Origin: Halobacteriales archaeon QH_8_64_26 | GTDB lineage: Archaea > Halobacteriota > Halobacteria > Halobacteriales > Halococcaceae | Reading direction: 5' to 3' | DNA: 60,891 nucleotides | NCBI GenBank assembly: GCA_003021725.1 | Contig: PXRA01000013.1 | Coordinates: 1,481-62,371, forward strand | In this document: positions 8,415 to 17,438 of the stretch, piece by piece | Layout: every line of letters begins with the position of its first letter | Position numbering within the stretch: position 1 is the first letter of the stretch | Notes under the pieces: model-generated | Databases searched by the model: none | Seen by the model: the letters and a program-made list of their open reading frames with translations, nothing else | What the model was told of the DNA's origin: nothing | Made by a program: the position numbers and the translations under genes

Positions 8415-9593
8415 CTACGACCGGCCGGGCTCCGGCCGTCGTCGCCGTCGCCGCTCGGCAAGCAGTCGTTGCACCGCCGCTCCCGGACCCCCCTCGACCG
8501 GCCAGCCCCGCGACCGCCAGGCCGGCGGCTCGGGCTCGAACTCGGGACAGGAGCCACTACATTCGATGTCGCTCTGATGTGTACTCTTCGCATCGCAGTA
8601 CGGTAGGGGCTCACCTGAACCGGACGCGATCGTCCCGGTATCGTTCCTCACCTCGTCGTACGCCCCGCCGCCCCGATCGCGCCGCAGCGAGAAGTGTCTA
8701 CAGTCGGGGCGCATCGACTCGACGTAGGCTCGCCACCCGCGTTCGTAGGCCCGTTCGGTCAACGCGCGGCGCGTCTCCCGTTTCGCCGCCGGCTCGGTGT
8801 ACTCGAAACGAGCGGCCGAACGATCCGCCCGCCCGCCGGGCGGTCGCTCCGTGATCTCGGTGCCGGGGTCCTCGACCGCGAGCCGCCGAGGGTGCCAGAG
8901 TACTTCGATTCCTCCCTCCGAGACCGCGAGCACGCCGGCTTCAGTGGGTACGTTCTCGAAGAGGATCGGTTCGAGTCGTTCGTCGGTCGCTCGCGTCGCG
9001 ACCCAGACCTCATCGGCGAGGGCGAGGGCGACGTCGTGTTGTAGCTGCTCGGAGAGTGCGCGCGCCGCGCTCGCGTCGAGATCGGGCTTGTTCTCGATCG
9101 CGATGATCCGCTTCGCCCACTCGGGGTAGGGCCACCGCCGCCGGATCTCGATCCGGTTGCCTTGCTTTCCGGTTTCGAGAATCCCCCGATCGGCCGCCCG
9201 GTGAATGGCCTCGCGGACGTACCGCCAGGGATAGCCCGGATCGGGTAGGGCGTCGCGGTAGTACGCCCACTCGGCGGGTGCGTTGCGGACGACGTGTAGC
9301 AAGTCGCTATCGAGCCGGTCCGGTCCGAAGCGAGCCCGCTGTTCGAGCGCCGTGCGGTCGGCTTCGATCACGATCGTATCCCAGCGCCGCGAGCGCGTGC
9401 CGAGCTGTCGAGCGACGAGAACGGCAGTATCGGAGTCGAGCGTTCCCGACGGTGGCCAGTTCCGTTCGGCCCACGCACAGACTCGCAACTCGAAGACGAA
9501 TTCCGACTCCGCGGCCCCCGATCGCCTCACGGACGAGGCTCGATCGCCCAGTGAAGTAAGCGGTTCGGATGGCGAGCTGCTGGCCGAACCCAT
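8415..9593 (-). CDS. DUF5787 family haloarchaeal protein
   Basis: A protein of about 392 aa of the kind annotated as DUF5787 in haloarchaea. The conserved part starts at FVFELRVCAWAERNWPP (residue 32 of this frame), so the true start may lie downstream of ATG 9593, for example at the GTG encoding VRRSG. Visible features: a Trp/Tyr-rich winged-helix-like stretch (AEWAYYRDALPDPGYPWRYVREAIHRA), a core segment RIIAIENKPDLDAS reminiscent of the E-x-K part of PD-(D/E)XK nucleases, and a C-terminal Cys/His cluster (CRHFSL, PYCDAKS, CSGSCPEFE) that could bind zinc. The nuclease likeness is inference; the function is unknown. It is divergent from the glycosyltransferase gene at 9684. Confidence 0.7.
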   Translation of the reverse strand: MGSASSSPSEPLTSLGDRASSVRRSGAAESEFVFELRVCAWAERNWPPSGTLDSDTAVLVARQLGTRSRRWDTIVIEADRTALEQRARFGPDRLDSDLLHVVRNAPAEWAYYRDALPDPGYPWRYVREAIHRAADRGILETGKQGNRIEIRRRWPYPEWAKRIIAIENKPDLDASAARALSEQLQHDVALALADEVWVATRATDERLEPILFENVPTEAGVLAVSEGGIEVLWHPRRLAVEDPGTEITERPPGGRADRSAARFEYTEPAAKRETRRALTERAYERGWRAYVESMRPDCRHFSLRRDRGGGAYDEVRNDTGTIASGSGEPLPYCDAKSTHQSDIECSGSCPEFEPEPPAWRSRGWPVEGGPGAAVQRLLAERRRRRRPEPGRS

Positions 9594-9683
9594 CTAACTG
9601 AGCACAGCCCGCCAGGCGAGACGACGATCGAGAGGTGCACCTGCAAGCAAGTCCGGTTTACCCGCCAGGACACCAAGTCCCCT

Positions 9684-10742
9684 GTGAGTAGCTCGCCGAT
9701 CGAGCCGGGACTGTCGAACGCCGACGAGCCGGTGGTCTCCGTCCTCATCCCCGCGTACAACGAGGCGGCCTACCTTCCCGAGACGCTCCGCCGAATCCGC
9801 GATCTCGACACCGAAATCCCCTGCGAGAAGATCGTCATCGACGGCGGCAGCGAGGACGGTACTCGAACCACTGCGGCGGCCGCCGGGGCGATCGTGATCG
9901 ACCAGGAGGGCTCGGGCATCGGCGCGGCCCGCAACCAGGGAGCCGAGCGCGCCCGCGGCGAGTGGTTCGCGTTCGTCGATGCCGATACCGGGATCGACCC
10001 GACCTATCTCGAGGCGATGTACGGGTTCGTCCGCGAAGAGGGGCTTATCGCGGCGTCCTCCCGGTGTGAACTGACGGGTTCGCGCCGAGCGATCGTGCCC
10101 CAGTTCATCCATAACTACCTCTTTCCCCGGTCGGATCGCCCGATCCTGCTGGGCTTCAACACCTTCGTTCACCGCGAGGCCTACGAGGCGGCCGGGGGCT
10201 ATCGGAACCTCCCAAACGAGGACAAGGTCCTCAGTCGCCGCCTCACGGCCGTCGGGGAGACGGGCTACCACCCCGAAACGCTCGTTCAGCCCTCCGGGCG
10301 TCGGGTCGCCGAACAGGGGCTGTTCGGGATGACCCGACACTACCTCGAACTCGACGCACAGGCCATTACCCGCGAGGACGCCGGCGATCGGTTCCGGCCG
10401 GTCGCGCTCGCGGCACTTCTCTTGACCCTCCTGGTCGGCCTCGCCCAGGGCTATCACGGGTTCGGGCTCGGCCATCTCACCGCCGTACTGGGCGCGACCG
10501 GCTTCTTCGGCGGCGCACTGCTGTTCGTAATGGACATCTCCAGGCGACGGATCTTCCTGTACGGCGGGGTCGTCGTCGCGATACAGATCACCGTCTGGGT
10601 CTTTCAAGGCACGAATCACGGCCTCTTCGGCCTCGTGCTGTACGGTCTCGAGACCGTGCTCGCAGGGTTGTTGGTCGGGAACTACTTGCTGTACCGGAGC
10701 GACCGGTTCGCTCCCCCGATCGAACGGGCGAACATCGACTGA
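9684..10742 (+). CDS. family 2 glycosyltransferase with C-terminal membrane segments
   Basis: A 352-aa GT2 enzyme from GTG 9684. Residues 14 to about 230 form the GT-A fold, with VVSVLIPAYNEAAYLPETL, IDGGSEDGT, the metal-binding FVDADTGIDP and a later NEDKVLSRRL region that fits the catalytic-base segment. About four hydrophobic segments follow (PVALAALLLTLLVGLAQ; FFGGALLFVM; IFLYGGVVVAIQITVWV; LFGLVLYGLETVLAGLLVGNYLL), anchoring it in the membrane with the active site in the cytoplasm. Such enzymes transfer sugars to lipid carriers or glycolipids in the N-glycosylation and surface glycan pathways; donor and acceptor are unknown. It converges with the flippase-like gene, a plausible functional neighbour. 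Confidence 0.82.
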   Translation: MSSSPIEPGLSNADEPVVSVLIPAYNEAAYLPETLRRIRDLDTEIPCEKIVIDGGSEDGTRTTAAAAGAIVIDQEGSGIGAARNQGAERARGEWFAFVDADTGIDPTYLEAMYGFVREEGLIAASSRCELTGSRRAIVPQFIHNYLFPRSDRPILLGFNTFVHREAYEAAGGYRNLPNEDKVLSRRLTAVGETGYHPETLVQPSGRRVAEQGLFGMTRHYLELDAQAITREDAGDRFRPVALAALLLTLLVGLAQGYHGFGLGHLTAVLGATGFFGGALLFVMDISRRRIFLYGGVVVAIQITVWVFQGTNHGLFGLVLYGLETVLAGLLVGNYLLYRSDRFAPPIERANID

Positions 10743-10794
10743 GACGTTCTACCACGATTCGACCCCCGAAGTCGACCGACTCGACACGCCGACG

Positions 10795-11868
10795 CTATCG
10801 TCGGCGGCCGAACGCGACGAGCCCCGCGGTGAGGACGCCGCCGAGAAGCGTCCGGAGCCAGTGGGTCACCGCCCGCCAGAGCACGACCGCAGCGCCGATC
10901 GTCGCCGCTTCGAGCGAGGTAGTAACGGTGAGCAACGCGATCAGTGCGAGTTCCGTCCCCCCGGCACCGCCCGGAACCGGCGCGATGGCCGCGACCACGG
11001 CTGTCGGGACGACCGCTATCAGAACTGCGAGCCCGACCGGCTCGCCGACCGCCCGGAACGCCACCCACAGCGCGGCGATGCTCGCCCCGTGGGCGATCGC
11101 GACCAGCACGAGGACGGCGGCCGCCTCCCGAGGTGTCGCCCTACCCAGGCGATCGAGCGCGTCCCGGAATCGCTCGACGCGCGTTGCGATCGCCGATCGG
11201 CCGGGCGCGTCGAGCGGAGGGACGACTCGGCCGACCGCCCGGGATGCTCGCAGCAGGCTCTCGACGAGACCCTCGGTTACCGTCGATCGGTATCGCCAAA
11301 CCGTTGCGATCCTGCCAACGATCAGTGCGACCAGGCCGACGGTCGTCGCTGCCAATAGTCCATAACTCGGCCCCGCCGCTTCCGTACCCGGCCCCGCGGT
11401 CGCCGTCAGTGCCAGGAACCCGACACCCGCGAGGCCGAAGGCGAGCATGACTAGGTTCGCTAAGAGGCTGAGGGCGAAGATCGCTGCGAGGCCGATCTCG
11501 TAGCGCGCGTCGCCAGTGTAGGCGACGAGCAGCGCGCTGGTCGGTGCGCCGCCGGCCTGCCCGGAGGGCGTCACGTCGTTGAGAAACGCCGAGGCCACGT
11601 ACAGCGCGATCGATTGCACTGTCGATACCGACGTGCCCATGATTTCGAAGACGATCCGAAGCCCGATTCCGCGGGCGGTGATCGTCGCGAGTGCCATCGC
11701 GAGCACGCTCGCGACGTCGCGCGGGTCCGCTCGCGCGAGCGTTCGCAGTACCTCCTCGATGCCGATGAGGTAGAGCGCGAGGCCGACGACCGCGAGCGAG
11801 GCGAGGAACTACGTCAGGGGCTTAGCGATGGATTCGAGCGCGTCCGCCGGCCGGCCGAAGCCCCTCAC
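10795..11868 (-). pseudogene. flippase-like (UPF0104/LPG synthase transmembrane) protein with an early TAG
   Basis: A multi-spanning membrane protein of the lysylphosphatidylglycerol-synthase transmembrane / flippase-like family, about 358 codons from GTG 11868. Codon 20 is TAG (11811-11809), in the context KPLT-stop-FLASLAVVGLALYLIG, where a full first membrane helix follows the stop. A Trp codon (TGG) changed to TAG would explain it. Restarting at GTG 11706 would remove the first helix, so truncation is likely harmful. Downstream the frame is intact, with the family-like SAFLNDVTPSGQAGGAPTSA and PVPGGAGGTELALIAL segments. The family is linked to lipid or glycolipid export and often lies near GT2 enzymes, as here. 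It could be a recent pseudogene or a base-call error. Confidence 0.65.
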
Positions 11869-11978
11869 GACGCCGCTTGACCCCCGATCGGGCTAAGTGA
11901 TTCGGCTGCCGATCGGCTCTGCGCCCGTCCGCGCCCGAAGCCTTTTGATCGAATATCCGATAACATAGGCAGTATACG

Positions 11979-12398
11979 ATGTCCGTCGTCCCGGAGGAAT
12001 GGAGCGATCCCAGGTCACTCGGGGGCACGCTCTACGAGGTAGCGTGGGTGGGTCTTGCGATCGTCGCTGTCGGAGTCGTCGGCTACCAGTGGGGATGGTT
12101 CGGCGAAGCGACGATCGCCGACGGCTTCGTCGCGGTGGTCGTCGATCCGATTCTCGCCGTCGCCACCGGCTATCTGTTATTATTCGACGAGCGCGTGTGG
12201 GCGTTCTGGAGCGGACATGGCCGACGATTCGCAGCGCTGTTCGTACTGATTATGGCCGTACAAGGCTTACTATCGATCGCGCCCGTGGTGACGAGCCTAA
12301 CCATGAGTGTCTATCTCGCCGCGCTGTTTCCGGTTCGGATATACATGTACTTCCATGCTCGGCAGTACCCCTCGACGGCTCGGAATCGAGCGCCGTGA
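11979..12398 (+). CDS. small membrane protein of unknown function
   Basis: A 139-aa protein from ATG 11979, preceded by an AT-rich promoter-like stretch (GAATATCCGATAACAT). Four hydrophobic segments are visible: YEVAWVGLAIVAVGVVGY, GFVAVVVDPILAVATGYLLL, FAALFVLIMAVQGLLSIAPVV and SVYLAALFPVRIYMYF. Short loops between them and a charged C-terminus suggest an integral membrane protein. The family is not recognised. Translation stops 55 bp before the glutaredoxin gene, so the two may be co-transcribed. Confidence 0.6.
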   Translation: MSVVPEEWSDPRSLGGTLYEVAWVGLAIVAVGVVGYQWGWFGEATIADGFVAVVVDPILAVATGYLLLFDERVWAFWSGHGRRFAALFVLIMAVQGLLSIAPVVTSLTMSVYLAALFPVRIYMYFHARQYPSTARNRAP

Positions 12399-12453
12399 GG
12401 CCTGCCGTCGAAAGCCGAAGTCCGATACCCGCCGGGATCGAAGTTGGCGTGCA

Positions 12454-12708
12454 ATGCTCGAACTTTACCAAGCCGAAGGCTGTCCGTACTGCGAGAACGC
12501 CCGCGAGAAGATGACCGAACTCGGGCTTTCCTACACGATCCACAACCCCCGGACCGCCGAGGGTGAACAGCGAAACAGTCAGACCCACGAGGAACTCCGG
12601 ACGCTGGGCGGCGAGGATCAGATCCCCTTCCTCATCGACCACCAGCGCGGCGAGACAGTCTACGAATCCGACGACATCGTGAGCTACCTCGACGAACACT
12701 ACCGCTAG
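12454..12708 (+). CDS. glutaredoxin family protein
   Basis: An 84-aa protein starting MLELYQAEGCPYCENAREKM. The CPYC redox centre at residues 10-13 after a first beta strand, IPFLIDH (the cis-Pro substrate-binding loop), and the C-terminal YESDDIVSYLDEHY helix match glutaredoxins and the N-terminal domain of glutathione S-transferases. It would reduce disulfides in the cytoplasm. Haloarchaea use gamma-glutamylcysteine rather than glutathione, so the in vivo partner is an open point. ATG 12454 was chosen because upstream in-frame sequence does not resemble the family. Confidence 0.85.
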   Translation: MLELYQAEGCPYCENAREKMTELGLSYTIHNPRTAEGEQRNSQTHEELRTLGGEDQIPFLIDHQRGETVYESDDIVSYLDEHYR

Positions 12709-12778
12709 CGACGGTCGCTTAGGAGCCCTCTTTGCCCATCAACTCTCTTCACCGGCGAAGGAGGCCCTGCCGAACTGG

Positions 12779-13210
12779 TTAGTTTCCGTCGTCGTACTCC
12801 TCTAAGAACGCGTCGGCCGCTTCGAGGACCTCCCGCGGGCCGTCCTGAGTGATGGTGTTGATCGCCTGTTCGTAATCGCGCCACTGTAGGTCCCGGTGTT
12901 CTTCGGAGAGTTCCGCGCTCGCCTCGAAGGATTTCGCGACGAACAGATGCACCGTCTTGTGAATCGTCTTCCCGCCGGCCTGGAAGACGTAGTTGTAATC
13001 CCGACGGAAGCCATCGAGCAACCGGAAGTCGCTGATCCCTGCTTCCTCCTGTACCTCGCGGATCGCCGTCTGCTGGAGTTCCTCTTCGTCCTCGACGCCG
13101 CCTTTGGGGAACTCCCAGTCCCCGGGACGGCTCTTCAAGAGGAGGTACTCGCGGCGGCCCCTCGTGTTCCGAAAGAGGATAGCCCCCGCGCTGACCGCTT
13201 CTACTGACAT
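12779..13210 (-). CDS. NUDIX hydrolase (Ap4A hydrolase type)
   Basis: A 143-aa protein starting MSVEAVSAGAILFRNTRG at ATG 13210. The NUDIX box is complete: GGVEDEEELQQTAIREV followed by QEEAGI, which coordinates Mg2+ for pyrophosphate cleavage. The preceding RPGDWEFPKGG and following YVFQAGGKTIHKTVHLFVAKS are typical of bis(5'-nucleosyl)-tetraphosphatases. It likely clears dinucleoside polyphosphates or related nucleotides in the cytoplasm. The substrate assignment is by family resemblance only. Confidence 0.85.
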   Translation of the reverse strand: MSVEAVSAGAILFRNTRGRREYLLLKSRPGDWEFPKGGVEDEEELQQTAIREVQEEAGISDFRLLDGFRRDYNYVFQAGGKTIHKTVHLFVAKSFEASAELSEEHRDLQWRDYEQAINTITQDGPREVLEAADAFLEEYDDGN

Positions 13211-13392
13211 TACCGATACGTTACCCCGCGAGACATTAAGTGCGTATCGGAGCGCCCGCGAGAGCCCCACAGAGGGCGTCGATCGGGAACCCTGCCGCCC
13301 ACCGAGTAGTACGGAACCGCCGGAAAGTCGCGCATAGAACTAAGACAGCGCCCTGAGCAAGCCGGGTATGGGAAACCCCTTCGTCGGGCCCG

Positions 13393-14700
13393 GTGGTGCT
13401 CGTCGGCGGCGCGGTGATCACCGTCGACGACGACCGGCGGGTGCTCGATCCGGGCACGACCGTCGTCGAGGACGACCGGATCGCTGCCGTCGGCGACCGC
13501 GAGACGATACTCGAGGCGTACAGTAGCGTCGAGCGCATCGACCTACGCGAGTCGGCGTTACTTCCCGGCCTGATCGACAGCCACGGCCACGCCGGTCACG
13601 CTCTCACGAAGAACCTCGCCAGTGGCACCGGGGACTGGCTTGAGGTGGTTCGAGAGCTCTACTGTCGGCACGCCGGTGAGCGCTTCTGGCGGGCCGAGAG
13701 TCGCCTCGCCGCCCTCTCCCGGCTCCGGGCGGGCGTCACGACGTCGCTTTCCTACGTCGGTTCGGTGCCGCGGGTGGATAGTCCCGAGTACGACGTCGCC
13801 GCGGCCGACGGCTACCGCGAACTCGGCCTCAGACACGTCTGTGCGGTCGGTCCGCCGGGACCGCCCTATCCCCTCGACTGTCGGGACCCCCGGACGGGCA
13901 AGGAGATCGCCGTCGATCTCGATCGCGCGATCGAGACCACGCGGGCGGTGATCGATCGCCTCGATGGGGCCGCCGACGGTCGCCTCTCGGTGTGTGTCGC
14001 GCTCGCCGAACTCGTTCCCGAGTTCGAGGGCGACGGAGACGCGACTCCCCCACAAGCCAGCGAGCGCTCGATCGCGGGCCTAGAGCGGGTCGTCGAACTC
14101 GCCGCCGAGCACGACCTCCCGATCCAGGCTCACTGCTACGGCGGGCAGGTCGAAGCGGCGGCGAAAGCGGTCCCGGAGATACTCTCGCCGTCGCTCTCGC
14201 TCGCCCACTGTGCCGGCATCTCGGAGAAGGAGATCGAACTGCTGGCTGACAACGGGGTAGCCGCCTCGCATGGCCCGCTGACCCATGCCTACGCGACGGC
14301 CCGTTTCCCGGTGATCGAGGCCCTCGATGCGGGCCTCACCGTGGCGATCTCGACCGACGGGGCCGCACCGGACCGCTCGTTCGACCTGCTCTCCCAGGCC
14401 CGGATCGCCGCCCAGCTCCAACGCGTGCACTTCGAGGACACCTCGCTGTTGCCTGCCGGGAAACTCATCGAGGCGATGACGATCGACGCCGCGGCGACGC
14501 TCGGTCTCGACGGTGAAATCGGCTCGCTCGAACCCGGCAAGAAGGCCGACGTGATCGCACTCGACGCACGATCAGCACGATTGTGCCCTCGCTACGCCCT
14601 GGCTCAGCGCGTCGTCCACTACGCGACCGGTGGGGACGTCGCGTTCGCCATGGTAGGCGGCCGAGTTCGTCTTCAGGACTGGAATAACGTCAGATACTAG
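13393..14700 (+). CDS. amidohydrolase (TRZ/ATZ-type nucleoside or SAH/MTA deaminase-like)
   Basis: A 435-aa metal-dependent amidohydrolase from GTG 13393 (MVLVGGAVITVDDD). Features in order: an N-terminal beta-sandwich strand; GLIDSHGHAGHAL carrying the metal-binding HxH; LPIQAHCYGG; SLAHCAGIS; and AISTDGAAPD with the metal-binding Asp. The C-terminus SLEPGKKADVIALDARSARLCP closes the composite domain. Members deaminate S-adenosylhomocysteine, methylthioadenosine, guanine or similar bases; which substrate applies here is not clear. Another gene of this superfamily lies at 49388-50851, with different active-site surroundings (HAHLE). A promoter is not obvious. Confidence 0.75.
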   Translation: MVLVGGAVITVDDDRRVLDPGTTVVEDDRIAAVGDRETILEAYSSVERIDLRESALLPGLIDSHGHAGHALTKNLASGTGDWLEVVRELYCRHAGERFWRAESRLAALSRLRAGVTTSLSYVGSVPRVDSPEYDVAAADGYRELGLRHVCAVGPPGPPYPLDCRDPRTGKEIAVDLDRAIETTRAVIDRLDGAADGRLSVCVALAELVPEFEGDGDATPPQASERSIAGLERVVELAAEHDLPIQAHCYGGQVEAAAKAVPEILSPSLSLAHCAGISEKEIELLADNGVAASHGPLTHAYATARFPVIEALDAGLTVAISTDGAAPDRSFDLLSQARIAAQLQRVHFEDTSLLPAGKLIEAMTIDAAATLGLDGEIGSLEPGKKADVIALDARSARLCPRYALAQRVVHYATGGDVAFAMVGGRVRLQDWNNVRY

Positions 14701-14758
14701 TCATCCGGTAGTACCACCCGGGCCGGCACAGGGTTACGGAGGGCCGATCGTCTCGGAG

Positions 14759-16258
14759 CTACAGGACAAGCGTATCGACAACGATCGCGAGCAACACGAC
14801 ACCGAGATAGGCGTTCGAGGCGTGGAACGCCCGAAAGGCTGCTTGCGTGGTCCGCTCGCGGTGGAGCCGCACCACGGCCCAGAGGAAGACCCCGCCGACC
14901 GAGACCGTCGCCGCGGCATACACCCAGCCGAGGCCGGCCAGCGCGGCGAGTCCGACCGCCGCAAGCAGCGTCGCGCCGAGATACCAAAGGACGTGGCGGC
15001 GGGTCACACGTTCGCCCCGAACCACTGGTAGCATCGGAAAGTCCCCGCGCTCGTAGTCGTCCTTGTAGGCGAGCGCGAGATTGTAGAAGTGGGCAGGCGT
15101 CCAGAGGAAAATCACGACTGCGAGCAGGGCTCCGGGGAGATCGATGCCGCCGGTGACCGCCGCCCAGCCGATGAGTGCCGGCAGCGCGCCCGCCGCACCC
15201 CCGAGAACCGTGTTCTGGACGGTGTTGGGTTTGAGGACGAGCGTGTAAATCACGCTGTAGAAGACGATCGCGACGAACCCGAGGCCGGCCGCCAGGAGGT
15301 TTACCTGGAGGAAGACCCACAGCGAGGCGAGCGCGAGCCCGAAGCCAAACATCAAAGCGTTGGTGACTGAAACCTCATCGACCGCGAGGGGGCGATCCGC
15401 CGTTCGGTTCATCCGCCGATCGACATCGCGTTCGAGAACGTGGTTGAAGGTACCGCTCGCGCCGATCGCGAGCACGCCCCCCGAGAGCGTTAGGACCACA
15501 GTTCGGGGGTCGAGCGCCGGTCCCGCAGCCAGGGCCATCGCCGACGCCGCGACCAAGCACAACAACCACATCAATCGCGGCTTGGTCAGCGAGACGTACG
15601 CTCGAAGCGTTCGCGCGAACCGCGTCGACAGCCGGCCCGACCGACCATTGCCGGTGGTCGACGACGCGCTCGCGGGCGGTGACTCGACCGTTTCGGTACC
15701 GAGAGTCTCGGTCGCCCCGTTCGGCTCCGGATCGATGGGCTCGGTCACCGCTGGGGCCGTTTCGGCTCCGGCAGCCGAGGCGTCGGGAACGTCAGACAGG
15801 TCGGCTGTGTCGGGGGTATCAGCTTCGAGCGCCCAGCCGAGCGCGACGAGAACTCCGGCGAAGATCGTTATGCCGACTCCGAGGTGGGCTTCAGGCACCC
15901 AGCCGACCTCCCTGACGGCCGCCAGCGCGCCGATAGCGACCTGAATCGGATAGAGGCCGATCGGGACGGCGAGTGCCGCCTTCACCCGCCGGGACGCGCC
16001 GCTGCGCCAGGCGAGCAGGCCACAGAGAACGAGCAGCGTCCCGACCAGCCCCGCCACCACCCGGTGGCCCAGCGCGATCCACACTAAGGGGTCGCCGAGC
16101 CGTCCCTGAAAGGAACAGACCGGCCAGCCCGAGCAGGCGCTCGCGGCCTCGGTGAGTGCCGTCGTCGCGCCGATGGCCACGAGCAGGTAGACCCCGATCG
16201 CACAGGTAGCCAGCAACGTGGTGAGACGCCGGCGCTGGGTCGACGGTTGGAAACTCAC
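14759..16258 (-). CDS. ctaB: fused haem A synthase-like / protohaem IX farnesyltransferase
   Basis: A 499-aa membrane protein joining two haem-maturation domains. Residues 1 to about 150 resemble half of CtaA/Cox15, with four membrane spans and candidate haem-ligand His residues in LGHRVVAGLVG and PEAHLGVGI, plus a Cys pair (ACSGWPVC) on an external loop. A Pro/Ala/Glu/Thr-rich linker (about 155-215) follows. The remainder is UbiA-type CtaB, with the Mg-diphosphate motif ERDVDRRMNRTADRP and the second motif AYKDDYERGDFPM. It makes haem O, and probably supports haem A, for the aa3 oxidase. It is divergent from coxB across 141 bp. This fusion is known in other haloarchaea; whether the half-CtaA acts alone is unclear. 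Confidence 0.87.
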   Translation of the reverse strand: MSFQPSTQRRRLTTLLATCAIGVYLLVAIGATTALTEAASACSGWPVCSFQGRLGDPLVWIALGHRVVAGLVGTLLVLCGLLAWRSGASRRVKAALAVPIGLYPIQVAIGALAAVREVGWVPEAHLGVGITIFAGVLVALGWALEADTPDTADLSDVPDASAAGAETAPAVTEPIDPEPNGATETLGTETVESPPASASSTTGNGRSGRLSTRFARTLRAYVSLTKPRLMWLLCLVAASAMALAAGPALDPRTVVLTLSGGVLAIGASGTFNHVLERDVDRRMNRTADRPLAVDEVSVTNALMFGFGLALASLWVFLQVNLLAAGLGFVAIVFYSVIYTLVLKPNTVQNTVLGGAAGALPALIGWAAVTGGIDLPGALLAVVIFLWTPAHFYNLALAYKDDYERGDFPMLPVVRGERVTRRHVLWYLGATLLAAVGLAALAGLGWVYAAATVSVGGVFLWAVVRLHRERTTQAAFRAFHASNAYLGVVLLAIVVDTLVL

Positions 16259-16365
16259 GATTCGGTCCTGTTTGCTAGTACTGGCGGGGTCTACTTAGGG
16301 CCCGCGCTTCCACCCGCGAAGCGCTCCCTGCGGGCGATTTTCAGCTTCGATGGTGCTATTCAGCA

Positions 16366-16375
16366 GGTATTTACG
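16366..16375 (+). promoter_or_regulatory. coxB promoter element
   Basis: GGTATTTACG is centred about 30 bases before ATG 16400, inside the 141-bp gap divergent from the ctaAB fusion. It supports 16400 as the start rather than the upstream in-frame ATG at 16247, which would overlap ctaAB. Confidence 0.5.
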
Positions 16376-16399
16376 TTCGAGGACCCCGTCTCCTACTAT

Positions 16400-17275
16400 A
16401 TGGACCGCAGGCTAATCGGACTGGGGGCCCTCCCGTTTCTCGTCCTCGCGTTCGCGGTCGAACCGGTCGCAGCACAGTCGGTAACCGAGAGCCTCATCTC
16501 AGAACTCAACCAGACGCTCATCTACGTTGCACTGCCGATCACGCTGTTCGTCGAAGGCATCCTGATCTATACGGTCTGGCGATATCGTAACAACGACAAC
16601 CCCCAACCGACCGAGGAGAACCGTCGGTTGGAGATCACCTGGACGATCGCGACAGCGATCATATTGCTATTCGTCGGCGTCGCGGCCTACCAGGTGCTTG
16701 GCTACGACGTGGTCTCGCTGACGGCCGGGCCGGGCGTCGGTGCCGGCGCGGCCGGGTTCGCCGATCCGGGCGGGGGCGAAGCCCAGCCAATGAACTTCTC
16801 CCAGAACTACTCCGAGGGCGCTATCGCGCCGAGCGAGGAAAACGCCGTCCAGATCGAGGTTATCGCCTACCAGTGGGGTTGGGAGTTCCACTATCCCAAC
16901 GGCAAAGTCTCTCAGTCGACGTTAGCCGTGCCGACCGACAGGCCGGTGTACCTCCACATCACCTCCCGGGACGTGATCCACGCGGTCCACGTCCCACAGC
17001 TCGGGTTGAAGCAGGACGCCATTCCCGGTCAGTACAACACGATCAAGACGAACGTCACCCAAGCGGGCGAGTATCAGCTCTACTGTGCTGAGTTCTGTGG
17101 CTCGGGCCACTCGGCAATGCTCGCGACGGTCGATGCCATGCCCGATCAGCAGTACCAGCAGTGGCTGGACGAAGGCCAGTCCGGCGGTGGCGGCGGGAAC
17201 GCGACCGCCGGTACGAACGAAACGAATACCAACGCGACGAACGCGAGCGGCCGGCTCGTCGCTCCCATGACCTGA
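16400..17275 (+). CDS. coxB: cytochrome c oxidase subunit II
   Basis: A 291-aa membrane protein holding the Cu-A centre that takes electrons from halocyanin or cytochrome. It begins MDRRLIGLGALPFLVLAF with an N-terminal signal-like helix, followed by two membrane spans (LIYVALPITLFVEGILIYTVW; ITWTIATAIILLFVGVAAYQ). The external cupredoxin domain carries the Cu-A ligands: His in DVIHAVHVP, and CAEFCGSGHSAM, giving Cys, Glu, Cys, His and Met. The C-terminus is an Asn/Thr/Gly-rich tail, probably a flexible surface end. It would pair with coxA (interrupted at 6174-8370) and coxC (21903). Confidence 0.92.
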   Translation: MDRRLIGLGALPFLVLAFAVEPVAAQSVTESLISELNQTLIYVALPITLFVEGILIYTVWRYRNNDNPQPTEENRRLEITWTIATAIILLFVGVAAYQVLGYDVVSLTAGPGVGAGAAGFADPGGGEAQPMNFSQNYSEGAIAPSEENAVQIEVIAYQWGWEFHYPNGKVSQSTLAVPTDRPVYLHITSRDVIHAVHVPQLGLKQDAIPGQYNTIKTNVTQAGEYQLYCAEFCGSGHSAMLATVDAMPDQQYQQWLDEGQSGGGGGNATAGTNETNTNATNASGRLVAPMT

Positions 17276-17408
17276 TCACGATTCTTTTCCAACCGATCGC
17301 GGTTCATCGTCGGAGGACACTACTGTCGCTCCGTTGCTTCGCTCTCGTTGTGATTCGGTCGATCGATGGCCCCCTGAGAACGTGGGTCCATCGCGACGAG
17401 TCGGGCCG

Positions 17409-17415
17409 TTTTTAT
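17409..17415 (+). promoter_or_regulatory. TATA box of the DNA ligase gene
   Basis: TTTTTAT is centred 27 bases before ATG 17439, the spacing of a leaderless transcript, and selects that start codon. Confidence 0.6.
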
Positions 17416-17438
17416 CCGTACTCGTTCTATCAAAACCG

